A stretch of 64,000 nucleotides of DNA from positions 62,001-126,000 of the forward strand of contig NZ_JAFBFW010000001.1 in NCBI RefSeq assembly GCF_016909495.1, given 5' to 3'. Source of the DNA: Pantoea coffeiphila. Lineage in GTDB: Bacteria > Pseudomonadota > Gammaproteobacteria > Enterobacterales > Enterobacteriaceae. A program made the translations under genes and the position numbers. Of the stretch, positions 27,569 through 37,538 are shown one piece after another; position 1 is the stretch's first letter, and every line of letters starts with the position of its first letter. Under the pieces are notes generated by a model. The model was not told the DNA's origin, searched no databases, and was given only the letters and a program-made list of their open reading frames with translations.

Positions 27569-28288
27569 ATGGTCATCAAGGCACAGAGCCCTGCCGGTTT
27601 CGCGGAAGAATATATAATAGAAAGTATCTGGAATAACCGTTTTCCCCCTGGCTCGATACTGCCTGCTGAACGTGAACTCTCTGAGTTAATTGGCGTTACG
27701 CGCACCACGCTTCGTGAAGTGTTGCAGCGTCTGGCACGCGATGGCTGGCTGACTATTCAGCACGGTAAACCGACGCGAGTGAATAACTTCTGGGAAACCT
27801 CCGGTCTGAGCATTCTTGAAACGCTAGCCCGGCTTGATCATGACAGCGTGCCTCAGCTGATTGATAATCTGCTCTCCGTGCGTACCGATATTTCCTCCAT
27901 CTTTATTCGACGGGCGATTCGCAGTTATCCTGAAAAGGCGAAAGAAGTGCTGGAAACCGCCCGCGATATTGACGACCACGCGGAAGCCTACACCGAGCTG
28001 GATTACAGTATCTTCCGTGGCCTTGCGTTTGCTTCCGGTAACCCGATCTACGGTTTAATACTTAATGGACTCAGAGGGTTGTATACCCGGGTTGGCCGTC
28101 ACTACTTCTCCAACCCTGAAGCCCGCCGCGTAGCGCAGGATTTTTATCAGCACCTGCTGCATATCTGTCATTCTCACGAGCACGAACAGATCGCCGACAT
28201 CGTACGCGACTACGGTCGCCGCAGTGGTGAAATCTGGCATGCTATGCAGACTAGTATGCCGACGGACTTGCCGCCGCCGCGCCGCTAA
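27569..28288 (+). CDS. fadR: Fatty acid metabolism regulator FadR
   Basis: 239-residue GntR-family regulator. The winged helix-turn-helix (about 1-72) has [24 protein letters not shown], nearly identical to E. coli. The C-terminal all-helical domain binds long-chain acyl-CoA. FadR represses fad genes and activates fabA and fabB; binding of acyl-CoA releases DNA. I chose ATG 27569 ([16 protein letters not shown]) to match the family; a frame from 27527 would add 14 residues. The likely target fadD lies 8.5 kb upstream in this window. Confidence 0.95.
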   Translation: MVIKAQSPAGFAEEYIIESIWNNRFPPGSILPAERELSELIGVTRTTLREVLQRLARDGWLTIQHGKPTRVNNFWETSGLSILETLARLDHDSVPQLIDNLLSVRTDISSIFIRRAIRSYPEKAKEVLETARDIDDHAEAYTELDYSIFRGLAFASGNPIYGLILNGLRGLYTRVGRHYFSNPEARRVAQDFYQHLLHICHSHEHEQIADIVRDYGRRSGEIWHAMQTSMPTDLPPPRR

Positions 28289-28303
28289 CGGTCAGCTCAA
28301 TAT

Positions 28304-28343
28304 AAAACGCCCCCGAATGAAATCTATTCTTCGGGGGCGTTTT
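28304..28343. terminator. Strong bidirectional terminator between fadR and ycgB
   Basis: A 14-bp stem AAAACGCCCCCGAA/TTCGGGGGCGTTTT carries T runs on both strands. It lies between the convergent ends of fadR and ycgB. Confidence 0.9.
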
Positions 28344-28371
28344 TAGTTAAACAGACGTCAGAAAAAAGTCG

Positions 28372-29910
28372 TCAGAGCGGGGTACTCGGGCGCGGTGGGC
28401 AGCGGTCAAGAATTTCAGTGCTACCATCTTCATTCTGCTGTTCAAGCGTGACGTCAAAGCCCCAAAGCCGATGAACGTGCTTGAGAACCTCGCGGCGACT
28501 TTTATCCAGAGGAGCGCGATGTTGCGGCACGTAGCGCAGCGTCAGCGAACGGTCACCGCGCAGGTCTACATCGTAAACCTGAATGTTAGGCTCCAGATTG
28601 CTCAGATTGTACTGCGCGGAAAGCTGCTGCCGAATGGCCCGATAACCCGCCTCATCATGAATTGCGGCAATCTCCAGATAGTTGTTGCGATCGTCATCCA
28701 TTACGGTGAACAGGCGGAAATCTCGCATCACCTTCGGTGACAGGAACTGGCTGATAAAACTCTCGTCCTTAAACTCGCGCATGGCAAAATGCAGGGTTTC
28801 CAGCCAGTCTTTACCGGCAATATCGGGGAACCAGTAGCGGTCCTCCTCGGTCGGATGCTGGCAGATGCGCTGAATATCCTGGAACATAGCAAAGCCAAGA
28901 GCATAAGGGTTAATACCGTTGTACCACTGGCTGTTATACGGCGGTTGATACACCACATTGGTATGGCTGTGCAGAAACTCCAGCATAAAGCGCTCAGAGA
29001 CTTTTCCTTCGTCATACAGATGATTCAGGATGGTGTAGTGCCAGAACGTTGCCCAGCCTTCGTTCATTACCTGAGTTTGCTTTTGCGGGTAAAAGTACTG
29101 GCTGACTTTTCTGACGATGCGCAGGCACTCACGCTGCCAGGGTTCCAGCAGTGGTGCGTTTTTCTCCATAAAGTACAGCAGATTTTCCTGCGGCTCAGAC
29201 GGATAGCGGGCGGCTGAATACTGTGTTTCCTCGCGCTCACGGCGCGGCAGGGTACGCCACAGCATATTGACCTGGCTTTGCAGATATTCCTCGCGGCTCT
29301 TCTGTCGTGCTTTCTCTTCCTGTAGCGAAATCTTTTGCGGTCGTTTGTAGCGATCAACGCCGTAGTTCATCAGCGCATGGCAGGAATCCAGCAGCCGCTC
29401 AACCTGTTCAAGCCCGTAGCGTTCTTCACATTCGCTGATGTAGTTACGGGCGAAAATCAGATAGTCAACAATGGAGCTGGCATCGGTCCAGCTGCGGAAC
29501 AGATAGTTATTTTTAAAGAAGGAGTTGTGACCATAGCAGGCATGCGCCATCACCAGCGCCTGCATGGTCATGGTGTTTTCTTCCATCAGGTAGGCGATGC
29601 AGGGGTTAGAGTTGATAACAATTTCATAGGCCAGCCCCTGCTGACCGTGCTTGTAGCGCTGTTCGGTTTCGATAAATTTTTTGCCGAACGACCAGTGCGC
29701 ATAGTTGATTGGCATCCCCACGCTGGAGTAAGCATCCATCATCTGCTCTGAGGTAATGACCTCTATCTGATGAGGGTAGGTATCCAGTCGGTAGGATTTG
29801 GCAACGCGATCGATCTCTTTCAGATACACATCAAGCAGGTCGAACGTCCAGTCTGGTCCATCATTGAGTCGTTTGCTGTCCGTAATTGGAACGTCAAAGA
29901 TCGTTGTCAT
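28372..29910 (-). CDS. ycgB: SpoVR-family protein YcgB
   Basis: 512-residue SpoVR-family protein of unknown molecular function. Family stretches HACYGHNSFFKNNYLFR, NEGWATFWHYTILN and NPYALGFAMFQDIQR are present; the conserved histidines and glutamates hint at a metal site. In enterobacteria SpoVR genes go with yeaG (PrkA kinase) and yeaH, and both are in this window about 8 kb away. E. coli ycgB is induced in stationary phase through RpoS. Convergent with fadR. Confidence 0.92.
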   Translation of the reverse strand: MTTIFDVPITDSKRLNDGPDWTFDLLDVYLKEIDRVAKSYRLDTYPHQIEVITSEQMMDAYSSVGMPINYAHWSFGKKFIETEQRYKHGQQGLAYEIVINSNPCIAYLMEENTMTMQALVMAHACYGHNSFFKNNYLFRSWTDASSIVDYLIFARNYISECEERYGLEQVERLLDSCHALMNYGVDRYKRPQKISLQEEKARQKSREEYLQSQVNMLWRTLPRREREETQYSAARYPSEPQENLLYFMEKNAPLLEPWQRECLRIVRKVSQYFYPQKQTQVMNEGWATFWHYTILNHLYDEGKVSERFMLEFLHSHTNVVYQPPYNSQWYNGINPYALGFAMFQDIQRICQHPTEEDRYWFPDIAGKDWLETLHFAMREFKDESFISQFLSPKVMRDFRLFTVMDDDRNNYLEIAAIHDEAGYRAIRQQLSAQYNLSNLEPNIQVYDVDLRGDRSLTLRYVPQHRAPLDKSRREVLKHVHRLWGFDVTLEQQNEDGSTEILDRCPPRPSTPL

Positions 29911-30434
29911 AGCGCACCCCTTTTTATAAAACCGGTTTCTGGCGATACAGCACGTAGCGACAAAATGTCCGTTTTCATGTCAACTCACCCCCGCATTCGT
30001 GCCGCGTTGATAAGCCTGGAATAAAAGCCAATATCTCAATGATAGTTCACTGTCTCTTATCCCTCTCGTGAAAACAAATGAAATCTTCGACAGAAAATAG
30101 AGCGCGATTTAAAAAAAGATTTTTCCGTGATGGGAAATGCCCAAAAGTAACTATTTTTCAGAATTAAATCCTGTTTATAAACAAAAGATATGATGTGAAA
30201 GGTTTGTGCTGTCAACAGGCGTTTTATTCCAAAAAATGTTTTCAAGATGCTGTCATTATGAAAAATGAAGAATTTTTAACTGTATTCGTAGTGATATCTT
30301 GTTTTTATTCGCTGGCTGGGTGAAAAATATGTGAAATTTGTCAGCGGAGAGTGAGTGCTTTTTCTGGTGGTTTACTCGGTAATAAAAGCTCTCACGTAGT
30401 GTAATGTTCTTTTGAAAGCCAGATGGGGTTCGGT
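29911..30434. other. AT-rich intergenic region between ycgB and dadA
   Basis: About 520 bp with divergent promoters expected for ycgB and dadA. I see no gene. Runs of A and T are common. One CRP-like site (TGTGA-N6-TCAGC, 30330-30345) lies about 90 bp before dadA and could serve dadAX, which is CRP- and Lrp-controlled in E. coli. Confidence 0.5.
30330..30345 (+). promoter_or_regulatory. Possible CRP site upstream of dadA
   Basis: TGTGA AATTTG TCAGC matches eight of ten key positions of the CRP consensus. TAATAA at 30380-30385 could be a -10 box. This is a pattern match only. Confidence 0.35.
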
Positions 30435-31736
30435 ATGCGTGTTGTCATTCTCGGTAGTGGGGTGGTCGGCGTGGCCAGTGCGTGGTACCTGGCGCAGGCG
30501 GGCCACGAGGTTACGGTTATCGATCGCCAGCCGGATGCGGCGCTGGAAACCAGTGCCGGCAACGCCGGGCAGATATCTCCGGGCTATGCCGCACCGTGGG
30601 CAGCGCCGGGCGTGCCGCTGAAAGCGGTTAAATGGATGTTTCAGCGCCACGCGCCGTTGGCGATTCGCCTTGACGGCAGCCGCTTCCAGCTCGAGTGGAT
30701 GTGGAAAATGCTGCGCAACTGCGACATGAGCCATTATCAGCAGAATAAAAGCCGTATGGTTCGCCTGTCCGAATACAGCCGTGACTGCCTGAAAGCGCTG
30801 CGTCGGGACACCGGTATCGCGTATGAAGGCCGCCAGGGCGGCACGTTACAGCTGTTCCGTACCGCGCAACAGTATGAGAGCGCGGCGAAGGATATTGCCG
30901 TGCTGAAAGACGCGGGCGTGCCCTATGAACTGCTGGAAGCCGCCGATTTAGCTCGGGTCGAACCTGCGCTGGCTACCACGCAGCATAAACTCACCGGCGG
31001 TCTGCGCCTGCCGAATGATGAAACCGGCGACTGCCAGCTCTTTACTCAGCGTCTGGCCAAAATGGCGGCGGAAGCGGGGGTGAACTTCCGTTTCAACATG
31101 CAGGTGGATGCACTGCTGCAGGAAGGAAACCAGATCCGCGGCGTGAAGTGCGGCGAGGAAATCATTACCGCAGATGCCTACGTGGTGGCTTTCGGATCGT
31201 TCTCCACCGCGTTGCTGCACGACATCGTCAAAATCCCGGTCTATCCGCTGAAAGGCTACTCGCTGACAGTACCGATTACCGACGAGAGCGCCGCGCCGGT
31301 TTCCACCGTGCTGGATGAGACTTATAAGGTGGCGATCACACGGTTTGATAATCGTATCCGCGTCGGCGGAATGGCGGAAATAGTTGGCTATAATACAAAA
31401 TTATTACCGGCACGCCGCGGTACTTTGGAAATGGTGGTGCGCGATCTGTTCCCGCACGGGGGTAATGTTGCCGAGGCAACATTCTGGAGCGGGCTGCGCC
31501 CGATGACCCCGGACGGCACACCGATCGTGGGCCGTACCCCATTGAAAAACCTGTATCTTAATACCGGTCATGGTACTCTGGGCTGGACGATGGCCTGCGG
31601 CTCCGGTCAGCTTCTGGCGGATATTCTTACGGGTAAAACGCCGGCAATTATGGCGGAAGATCTGTCGGTAATGCGCTATTTGCCGGGCTATACGCCAACG
31701 CCGGCCCGCTCATTGCACGGTGCCAGTATCCGTTAA
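30435..31736 (+). CDS. dadA: D-amino acid dehydrogenase small subunit
   Basis: 433-residue FAD enzyme that oxidises D-alanine to pyruvate and ammonia at the inner membrane, feeding electrons to the respiratory chain. The N-terminal dinucleotide fold shows [41 protein letters not shown] and [16 protein letters not shown] are family signatures. I chose ATG 30435 (MRVVILG) as in E. coli; an upstream in-frame codon at 30423 would add four residues. dadX follows after 30 bp in the same operon. Confidence 0.95.
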   Translation: MRVVILGSGVVGVASAWYLAQAGHEVTVIDRQPDAALETSAGNAGQISPGYAAPWAAPGVPLKAVKWMFQRHAPLAIRLDGSRFQLEWMWKMLRNCDMSHYQQNKSRMVRLSEYSRDCLKALRRDTGIAYEGRQGGTLQLFRTAQQYESAAKDIAVLKDAGVPYELLEAADLARVEPALATTQHKLTGGLRLPNDETGDCQLFTQRLAKMAAEAGVNFRFNMQVDALLQEGNQIRGVKCGEEIITADAYVVAFGSFSTALLHDIVKIPVYPLKGYSLTVPITDESAAPVSTVLDETYKVAITRFDNRIRVGGMAEIVGYNTKLLPARRGTLEMVVRDLFPHGGNVAEATFWSGLRPMTPDGTPIVGRTPLKNLYLNTGHGTLGWTMACGSGQLLADILTGKTPAIMAEDLSVMRYLPGYTPTPARSLHGASIR

Positions 31737-31766
31737 CTTACCGTATTGAAAGTTCAAGGAGAGAGT

Positions 31767-32837
31767 ATGTCGCGTCCGATTGTCGCAACGATCGATACCG
31801 CCGCGTTGCGGCAAAACCTGGCCGTTGCCCGCAAAGCCGCAGGCGGCTCGCGCCTGTGGTCAGTGGTTAAAGCCAATGCCTACGGGCACGGTATTGAGCG
31901 CGTCTGGCAGAGCCTGCAGGAAACAGACGGTTTTGGGCTGTTGGATCTTGAAGAGGCGATCCTGCTGCGCGAACGCGGATGGAAGAAACCTATCCTGCTG
32001 CTGGAAGGATTTTTCCACCCGGAGGATCTGGACATACTCGATCGCTATCGCCTGACCACCAGCGTGCACAGCAACTGGCAGATTCAGGCGCTGGCAAAGG
32101 CCAAACTCTCCGCACCGCTGGATATTTACCTCAAGATGAACAGCGGTATGAACCGGCTTGGCTTCCAGCCGGAGCAGGTGCATAACGCATGGCAGAAACT
32201 GCGTTCACTGCCTAACGTGGGTGAAATAACCCTGATGGCGCACTTCGCCGAAGCGGAAACAGCGGAAGGCATTGCCGAGCCTCTGCAACGCATTGAGCAG
32301 GCGGCTGAAGGGCTCGATTGCCCGCGCAGCCTAGCTAACTCAGCTGCGACACTGTGGCACCCACAAACTCACCACGACTGGGTTCGCCCTGGTATTATTC
32401 TCTATGGTGCGTCACCCAGCGGGCAGTGGCAGGACATCGCCGGTAACGGATTGAAGCCGGTGATGACCTTAACCAGTGAGATTATTGGCGTACAGCAGCT
32501 GGGGCCAGGGGCACGGGTCGGTTACGGTGGCCTTTATCGTGCCAGTGAGGAACAGCGCATTGGTGTGGTTGCCTGCGGCTACGCTGACGGCTATCCGCGC
32601 ATATCACCAACCGGTACGCCGGTGATGGTTGATGGCGTCATGACCCGCATCGTTGGCCGCGTTTCCATGGATATGATTACCGTTGATTTAACGCCTTGCC
32701 CGCAGGCCGGCATCGGTAGCGCGGTAGAGCTGTGGGGGAATCACGTCAAGATAGATGATGTTGCAGCGGCATCCGGCACCGTCGGGTATGAGCTGATGTG
32801 TGCGCTCGCACCGAGAGTGCCGGTTGTTGTGGTGTGA
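31767..32837 (+). CDS. dadX: Catabolic alanine racemase
   Basis: 356-residue PLP enzyme interconverting L- and D-alanine, supplying the substrate of DadA. The PLP-lysine is in [14 protein letters not shown] near residue 34. [21 protein letters not shown] and the second catalytic tyrosine region ([11 protein letters not shown]) are visible. The ATG at 31767 has AAGGAGAG upstream; the longer frame from 31746 is not needed. Length equals E. coli DadX. Gene order dadA-dadX separates it from the biosynthetic alr. Confidence 0.95.
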   Translation: MSRPIVATIDTAALRQNLAVARKAAGGSRLWSVVKANAYGHGIERVWQSLQETDGFGLLDLEEAILLRERGWKKPILLLEGFFHPEDLDILDRYRLTTSVHSNWQIQALAKAKLSAPLDIYLKMNSGMNRLGFQPEQVHNAWQKLRSLPNVGEITLMAHFAEAETAEGIAEPLQRIEQAAEGLDCPRSLANSAATLWHPQTHHDWVRPGIILYGASPSGQWQDIAGNGLKPVMTLTSEIIGVQQLGPGARVGYGGLYRASEEQRIGVVACGYADGYPRISPTGTPVMVDGVMTRIVGRVSMDMITVDLTPCPQAGIGSAVELWGNHVKIDDVAAASGTVGYELMCALAPRVPVVVV

Positions 32838-32847
32838 TAGTCTGAAA

Positions 32848-34038
32848 TCAGAGCGCGGTCAGCGTGCCGCGCACTTTTTTACTGAAGCGCCAGGCGATAA
32901 ATGCCAGCAGCGCACCTGCCACCATCATCAGCGCCAGCGCTGACTTTTCTGCCAGCGGCAGAGCCATCATCAATAATCCCGCTGACGATCCCCCAGCCAT
33001 CTGAATAAAGCCCGCCAGCGCAGAAGCCACACCGGCCTGCTGCTGGTAAGGTTCCAGCGCATAGCTGGTGGCCGGACCGACGGTAAAGGCCAGGCCGGCA
33101 ACCGACACAGCTACAGGCAGCATATACAGCGCCCAGTGCGTCTGCCATGCCTCGGGCAGCAGCCACATGCCGGCTGTCAGCATCACGGCTCCCGTGGTCA
33201 TTGCCAGTGCGCCAATCGCCAGACAGATCGGACGGCCCAGTTTGCGAATCACCTTATTGACCAGCACGCTGACCAGCATAATCCAGAAGCCGTTCGCACC
33301 GAACGCAATTGAGAACTGCAGAGCAGACAGGCGGCCTTCGGTCATCAATACGTTAGGTGCCAGTGAAACGTAGGTCAGCACCATACCCAGCGCACCGGCG
33401 TTAGCGAAAGCAAAGGCCAGGAAGCGCGGCTGGCGTAGGATCTGCCAGTACTGGCGCAGCGGCAGCCCTTTCACTTTTTGTGTATCCGCCGGGCGCGTTT
33501 CCGGCAGGAAGAACACCACCAGCAGACCAATAAACAGTGCGTAGAGGGTCAGGAACCAGAACGGCGCGCGCCAGTTAAAAGCTTCAGCCAGCAGACCACC
33601 CAGCAGCGGGGCCAGAGCCGGTACGATATTCAACGCGCCGTTAAGGAAGCCGTAGGCGCGGGCGGCATCATCGCCGTTCAGACGATCGCGTACGCCGCTA
33701 AAGGCCACCACTGCCGTACAGCACACGGCGCAGCCCTGGATAATACGTGCGGCAAGGAACTGCAGCCAGACGTCAGCGGTGGCTGCCATCACGCTACCGG
33801 CAACGTAGAGCAGCAGGCCGATGATGGCGATCGGTTTGCGCCCCAGATTATCGACCAGCGGCCCGGCGACAATCTGCCCAAGGCCCATCACCAGCAGAAA
33901 CAGGGGGATTGTGGTCTGGATATTGGCCACGGGGGTATTTAATCCAACGGCAATGTCCGGCAGAGTAGGCAGGTACAGATCGATGCCCAGCGGGGCAAGC
34001 AGAACCAGGCTGAGCAACAGCAGGGTGAATTTTTGCAT
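32848..34038 (-). CDS. MFS drug-efflux transporter, Bcr/CflA subfamily
   Basis: 396-residue major facilitator with about twelve hydrophobic segments. Bcr/CflA features: GIDLYLPTLPDIA in the first helix, GPLVDNLGRKPIAIIG (motif A) after helix 2, and the ARIIQGCA segment of helix 4. It probably exports drug-like compounds by proton antiport; the substrate is unknown. I use ATG 34038, since the frame start at 34056 is a TTG with no better ribosome-binding site. It is convergent with dadX, with only 10 bp between the stops, and lies downstream of cvrA. E. coli does not carry it between dadX and cvrA, so it looks like an insertion. Confidence 0.8.
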   Translation of the reverse strand: MQKFTLLLLSLVLLAPLGIDLYLPTLPDIAVGLNTPVANIQTTIPLFLLVMGLGQIVAGPLVDNLGRKPIAIIGLLLYVAGSVMAATADVWLQFLAARIIQGCAVCCTAVVAFSGVRDRLNGDDAARAYGFLNGALNIVPALAPLLGGLLAEAFNWRAPFWFLTLYALFIGLLVVFFLPETRPADTQKVKGLPLRQYWQILRQPRFLAFAFANAGALGMVLTYVSLAPNVLMTEGRLSALQFSIAFGANGFWIMLVSVLVNKVIRKLGRPICLAIGALAMTTGAVMLTAGMWLLPEAWQTHWALYMLPVAVSVAGLAFTVGPATSYALEPYQQQAGVASALAGFIQMAGGSSAGLLMMALPLAEKSALALMMVAGALLAFIAWRFSKKVRGTLTAL

Positions 34039-34109
34039 GACAGAAGTAAGATCCAAATTAAAGCAAGCCGTACAGGGTAGAGATTACCCACGGAAAAGAA
34101 AAGCATAAA

Positions 34110-34141
34110 GTGTAAGGAGACAGGGATTTATCTCCTTACAC
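34110..34141 (-). terminator. Terminator of cvrA
   Basis: An 11-bp stem GTGTAAGGAGA/TCTCCTTACAC with a ten-base loop is followed on the minus strand by TTTATGCTTTTC. It separates cvrA from the MFS gene. Confidence 0.6.
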
Positions 34142-34148
34142 CGCAGAA

Positions 34149-35876
34149 TTACTCTTTATCCTGCTGTACGCGAACCCCAACTTTAATAATTGTGTTGTCT
34201 TCTTTTTCCGCCACGGTCCAGATCAGATTTTTCCACTCAACCTGATCGCCTACGACCGGAGCACCACCAATGATGTCGGAAACCAGCTGCCCGAGCGTTT
34301 GCTGTCTGTCATGTTCTTCATCCAGATCGATGCCGTAGATTTCAGAAACATCCTGCAACCGCGCATCGGCCTGAAGAATAAAGTCGCCGAAGAATCGCTG
34401 ATCGAGATCGACCGGCGGTGACTGGCTGAATAGTTTGCCCAAGGCGGGCAGATCCCGCTCGCGCCCAATCACACACAGAATATCCCCTTCGCGCAGGCGC
34501 GTGTTGCCCGTCGGGTGCAGCAGTTGGTTGTTGCGAAACAGTGCGGCGATGCGTGTTTCCCGCGGCATATGCAGATCGCGCAGGGCGGCGCCGACGCACC
34601 ATTTATCCGCGCTGAGTTGATAAACCAGGTGCTCCCACGGGTTTTCAGGATGGATATCCAGCCCGATACGAGAAACAGGTGAAGCCGTAGGCGGTACGAT
34701 TACCCTGGCTTTACGGGCAGCAAAGCCCAGAGAGGTTCCCTGAACGATCAGCGATACCAGCACAACAAAGAAGGCGATATTAAAGAACAGCGAGGCGTGG
34801 GGCAGACCCGCCATCATCGGGAAGACGGCAAGAATAATCGGTACCGCGCCACGCAGCCCAACCCAACTGATAAAGAAGCGTTCGCGGATATTAAAGCCGC
34901 GAAACGGCAGCAGTCCGACTAAAACCGAAAGCGGGCGCGCCAACAGTATCAGCCACAGTGACAGCAACATTGCCGGTACGGCGATATGCCAGAGATCGAG
35001 CGGATTGACCAGCAGACCCAGTACCAGGAACATACCGATCTGGCTAAGCCAGGCCATGCCGTCAAAAGTTTGCAGAATACCGTGGCGGCTGCGGATCGGC
35101 CGGTTGCCGAGGACAAAACCGCAGAGATACACGGCCAAAATGCCGCTGCCTTCCAGCGCGGTGGTCAGGGAAAACACCAGGATACCGCCACTTAGCGCCA
35201 GTAGCGGGTACATCCCGGCCGGCAGAGAAATACGGTTGATGAGCTGCAGCAGTCCCCAGCCGCCGCCAATTCCCAGCGCAATACCAAGACCAAATTCCTG
35301 GATCAGATGCACAAAGAACATCATATCCAGCCCGGACTGGCCCTTCAGGATCATATCAATCAGGGTTATGGTCAGAAACACCGCCATCGGGTCATTGCTG
35401 CCAGATTCAATTTCCAGCGTAGCGCTGACGCGCTCATTCAGCCCTTTACCGCCGAGCAGTGAAAAGACCGCTGCCGCATCCGTTGAGCCAATAATCGCCC
35501 CAATCAGGAAGCCGTTCATCATATTTAAATCAAACAGCCAGGCGGCGGCCATGCCGGTCAGACCGGCGGTTATCAGCACGCCGACGGTAGCCAGCGACAG
35601 CGCCGGTCCAAGCGCCACCTTAAATGAACTGGCCTGGGTACGCATACCGCCATCCAGCAGGATCACTGCCAGCGCAAGGTTACTGACCAGATAGGCCGCC
35701 GGATAATTGTTAAAGACAATGCCACCGATGCCATCAACGCCCGCCAGCATACCGAGCGCGAGGAAGATAACCAGAATAGGAATACCCAGACGGGAGGAAA
35801 AGGAACTCAGCAGAATGCTTGCGGCAACCAGCACTGAACCAATGATGAATAAATTGTAAATCGCGCTGGCTTCCAA
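34149..35876 (-). CDS. cvrA: Potassium/proton antiporter CvrA (NhaP2)
   Basis: 575-residue cation/proton antiporter of the CPA1 family. The N-terminal membrane domain (about 1-385) has roughly a dozen helices, with the conserved [14 protein letters not shown] and [13 protein letters not shown] segments that carry the ion-binding aspartates. A TrkA-C domain (about 400-485) and a C-terminal CorC-like domain (about 490-575) follow. Relatives export K+ to limit its cytoplasmic level. In E. coli cvrA is followed by ldcA and emtA; here yeaH lies upstream instead, so this is a synteny junction. Confidence 0.93.
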   Translation of the reverse strand: MEASAIYNLFIIGSVLVAASILLSSFSSRLGIPILVIFLALGMLAGVDGIGGIVFNNYPAAYLVSNLALAVILLDGGMRTQASSFKVALGPALSLATVGVLITAGLTGMAAAWLFDLNMMNGFLIGAIIGSTDAAAVFSLLGGKGLNERVSATLEIESGSNDPMAVFLTITLIDMILKGQSGLDMMFFVHLIQEFGLGIALGIGGGWGLLQLINRISLPAGMYPLLALSGGILVFSLTTALEGSGILAVYLCGFVLGNRPIRSRHGILQTFDGMAWLSQIGMFLVLGLLVNPLDLWHIAVPAMLLSLWLILLARPLSVLVGLLPFRGFNIRERFFISWVGLRGAVPIILAVFPMMAGLPHASLFFNIAFFVVLVSLIVQGTSLGFAARKARVIVPPTASPVSRIGLDIHPENPWEHLVYQLSADKWCVGAALRDLHMPRETRIAALFRNNQLLHPTGNTRLREGDILCVIGRERDLPALGKLFSQSPPVDLDQRFFGDFILQADARLQDVSEIYGIDLDEEHDRQQTLGQLVSDIIGGAPVVGDQVEWKNLIWTVAEKEDNTIIKVGVRVQQDKE

Positions 35877-36128
35877 AAGGCGTTTCTCCCAACAGATTAA
35901 AATACTTTTTTACAGAGTGTGCATGACAGAGCAAGAAATTTAGAATCGATCTCACTCGATTGAAATCAGGGGATAAAATAGCGTAAAAACGGCTCCGGTG
36001 AATACCGCGGAGTGCGCTAAAGGGAATTTTTCTGCTGACTGGCACGCATTAAGGCCGTAATCGGGCAAAAAGAACAGTCGCACCCGGGGTTTTACGCCGG
36101 TAGCAGGGCGCTACCGGCGCATGCGGGT

Positions 36129-37409
36129 TTAGTAATTTTCCTCAACCTGCTTCTGGAACAGGGCACGGAACACCGGATAGATATCCTCGGGTTCACGTAT
36201 GTGCTGAATAGCAAAGTTGTCGAAGCGGGTTTGCAGATTCTCGTACTCGCGCCACAGGGTTTGATGAGCACGCCGGGTGATCTCGATATAGCTGTAGTAA
36301 CGCACCACCGGCAGGATATTTTTTGCCAGCAGCTCATGACAAAGTGGGGAATCATCAGCCCAGTTGTCGCCGTCGGATGCCTGCGCGGCATAGATATTCC
36401 ACTGCGCCGGGTCGTAACGCTCTTTGACCACCTCATCCATCAGTTTTAATGCACTGGAAACAATCGTACCGCCGGTTTCCTGCGAATAGAAGAACTCCTG
36501 CTCATCGACTTCTTTCGCCTGCGTGTGGTGTCGAATGTAAACCACATCCACGTTTTTATAGGTTCGGCTGAGGAACAGATACAGCAGAATATAAAAGCGT
36601 TTTGCCATATCCTTAGTGGCCTGATCCATTGAGCCCGAAACGTCCATCAGGCAGAACATCACCGCCTGGCTGGAAGGCTCAGGTCGCTTTTCAAAATTTT
36701 TATAGCGTAAATCAAAGGTATCGATAAACGGCACGCGCTTGATACGTGCGCGAAGTTCGGCGATCTCCTTGCGCAGCTGTTCCTCTTCCAGCAGTTGAGC
36801 CGGTTCACTGTTCTCCACTGTTTTCAGCGTTTCTTCCAGTTCGGCCAGCGTGCGGCGTTTGCTGGCGGTCATCGCCGTGCGGCGCGCCAGAGAATTTTGC
36901 AGCGAGCGGACGACGCTGATATTGGCCGGAACGCCGTTAGCGGTATAACCGGCGCGATGGGTTTTATACTCATTGAGCTGACGATGCTGATTCCTTTTCA
37001 GATTCGGCAGGGCCAGGTCTTCGAATAGCAGATCAAGGTACTCATCTTTTGAGATATTGAATACGAACTCATCCTGCCCCTCACCGTCCTGGCTGGCATT
37101 ACCCTGGCCACTGCCGCTGCCACCGCCGCCACCCTGAGGGCGTTCAACGCGGTCGTTCTGCACAAAGTGATCGTTGCCTGGATGTACACGATGACGCAGG
37201 CCGCCCCGCCCCTGATGGAAAGCCGGTTCGTTGATATCTTCAACGGGAATTGAGACGGATTCGCCGCTTTCTACGTCGGTAACCGAACGCTTGTTGATGG
37301 CCTCGGAGATCGACTGTTTGATTTGCGACTTATAGCGGCGCAAAAAGCGCTGGCGGTTTACCGCGCTCTTATTTTTGCCGTTAAGACGCCGATCGATAAA
37401 ATAGGCCAT
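36129..37409 (-). CDS. yeaH: UPF0229 family protein YeaH
   Basis: 426-residue protein of the YeaH/YhbH family, with a von Willebrand A-like region ([22 protein letters not shown], a MIDAS-type DxSxS motif, near residue 245). The N-terminal part has a Gly/Ser-rich low-complexity stretch after RPQ (about 91-105). It works with the kinase YeaG, encoded upstream on the same strand, in stationary-phase and nitrogen-starvation responses; the mechanism is unknown. 36129 is close to the small unassigned gap to cvrA (35877-36128), in which I see nothing. Confidence 0.92.
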   Translation of the reverse strand: MAYFIDRRLNGKNKSAVNRQRFLRRYKSQIKQSISEAINKRSVTDVESGESVSIPVEDINEPAFHQGRGGLRHRVHPGNDHFVQNDRVERPQGGGGGSGSGQGNASQDGEGQDEFVFNISKDEYLDLLFEDLALPNLKRNQHRQLNEYKTHRAGYTANGVPANISVVRSLQNSLARRTAMTASKRRTLAELEETLKTVENSEPAQLLEEEQLRKEIAELRARIKRVPFIDTFDLRYKNFEKRPEPSSQAVMFCLMDVSGSMDQATKDMAKRFYILLYLFLSRTYKNVDVVYIRHHTQAKEVDEQEFFYSQETGGTIVSSALKLMDEVVKERYDPAQWNIYAAQASDGDNWADDSPLCHELLAKNILPVVRYYSYIEITRRAHQTLWREYENLQTRFDNFAIQHIREPEDIYPVFRALFQKQVEENY

Positions 37410-37432
37410 AGCTCCCCCATACTACGTTGCAG

Positions 37433-37515
37433 ACGGGCCTGAGCCCGTGCTGATGCACTCGTTGCGATTTTGCTGCCGTTGTGGGCCCGGACAGAGCAAC
37501 CTCTGTCGGGCCCAC
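37433..37515 (-). other. Two stable hairpins in the yeaG-yeaH spacer
   Basis: A 15-bp stem with one bulged base (GTGGGCCCGGACAGAG with CTCTGTCGGGCCCAC, 37481-37515) and a 6-bp stem ACGGGC/GCCCGT (37433-37448) lie between the two genes. Neither has a T run on the minus strand, so they are probably mRNA-stabilising or attenuating structures rather than full terminators. Confidence 0.6.
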
Positions 37516-37538
37516 TGGGTTAAGCACTTACGCAAACG

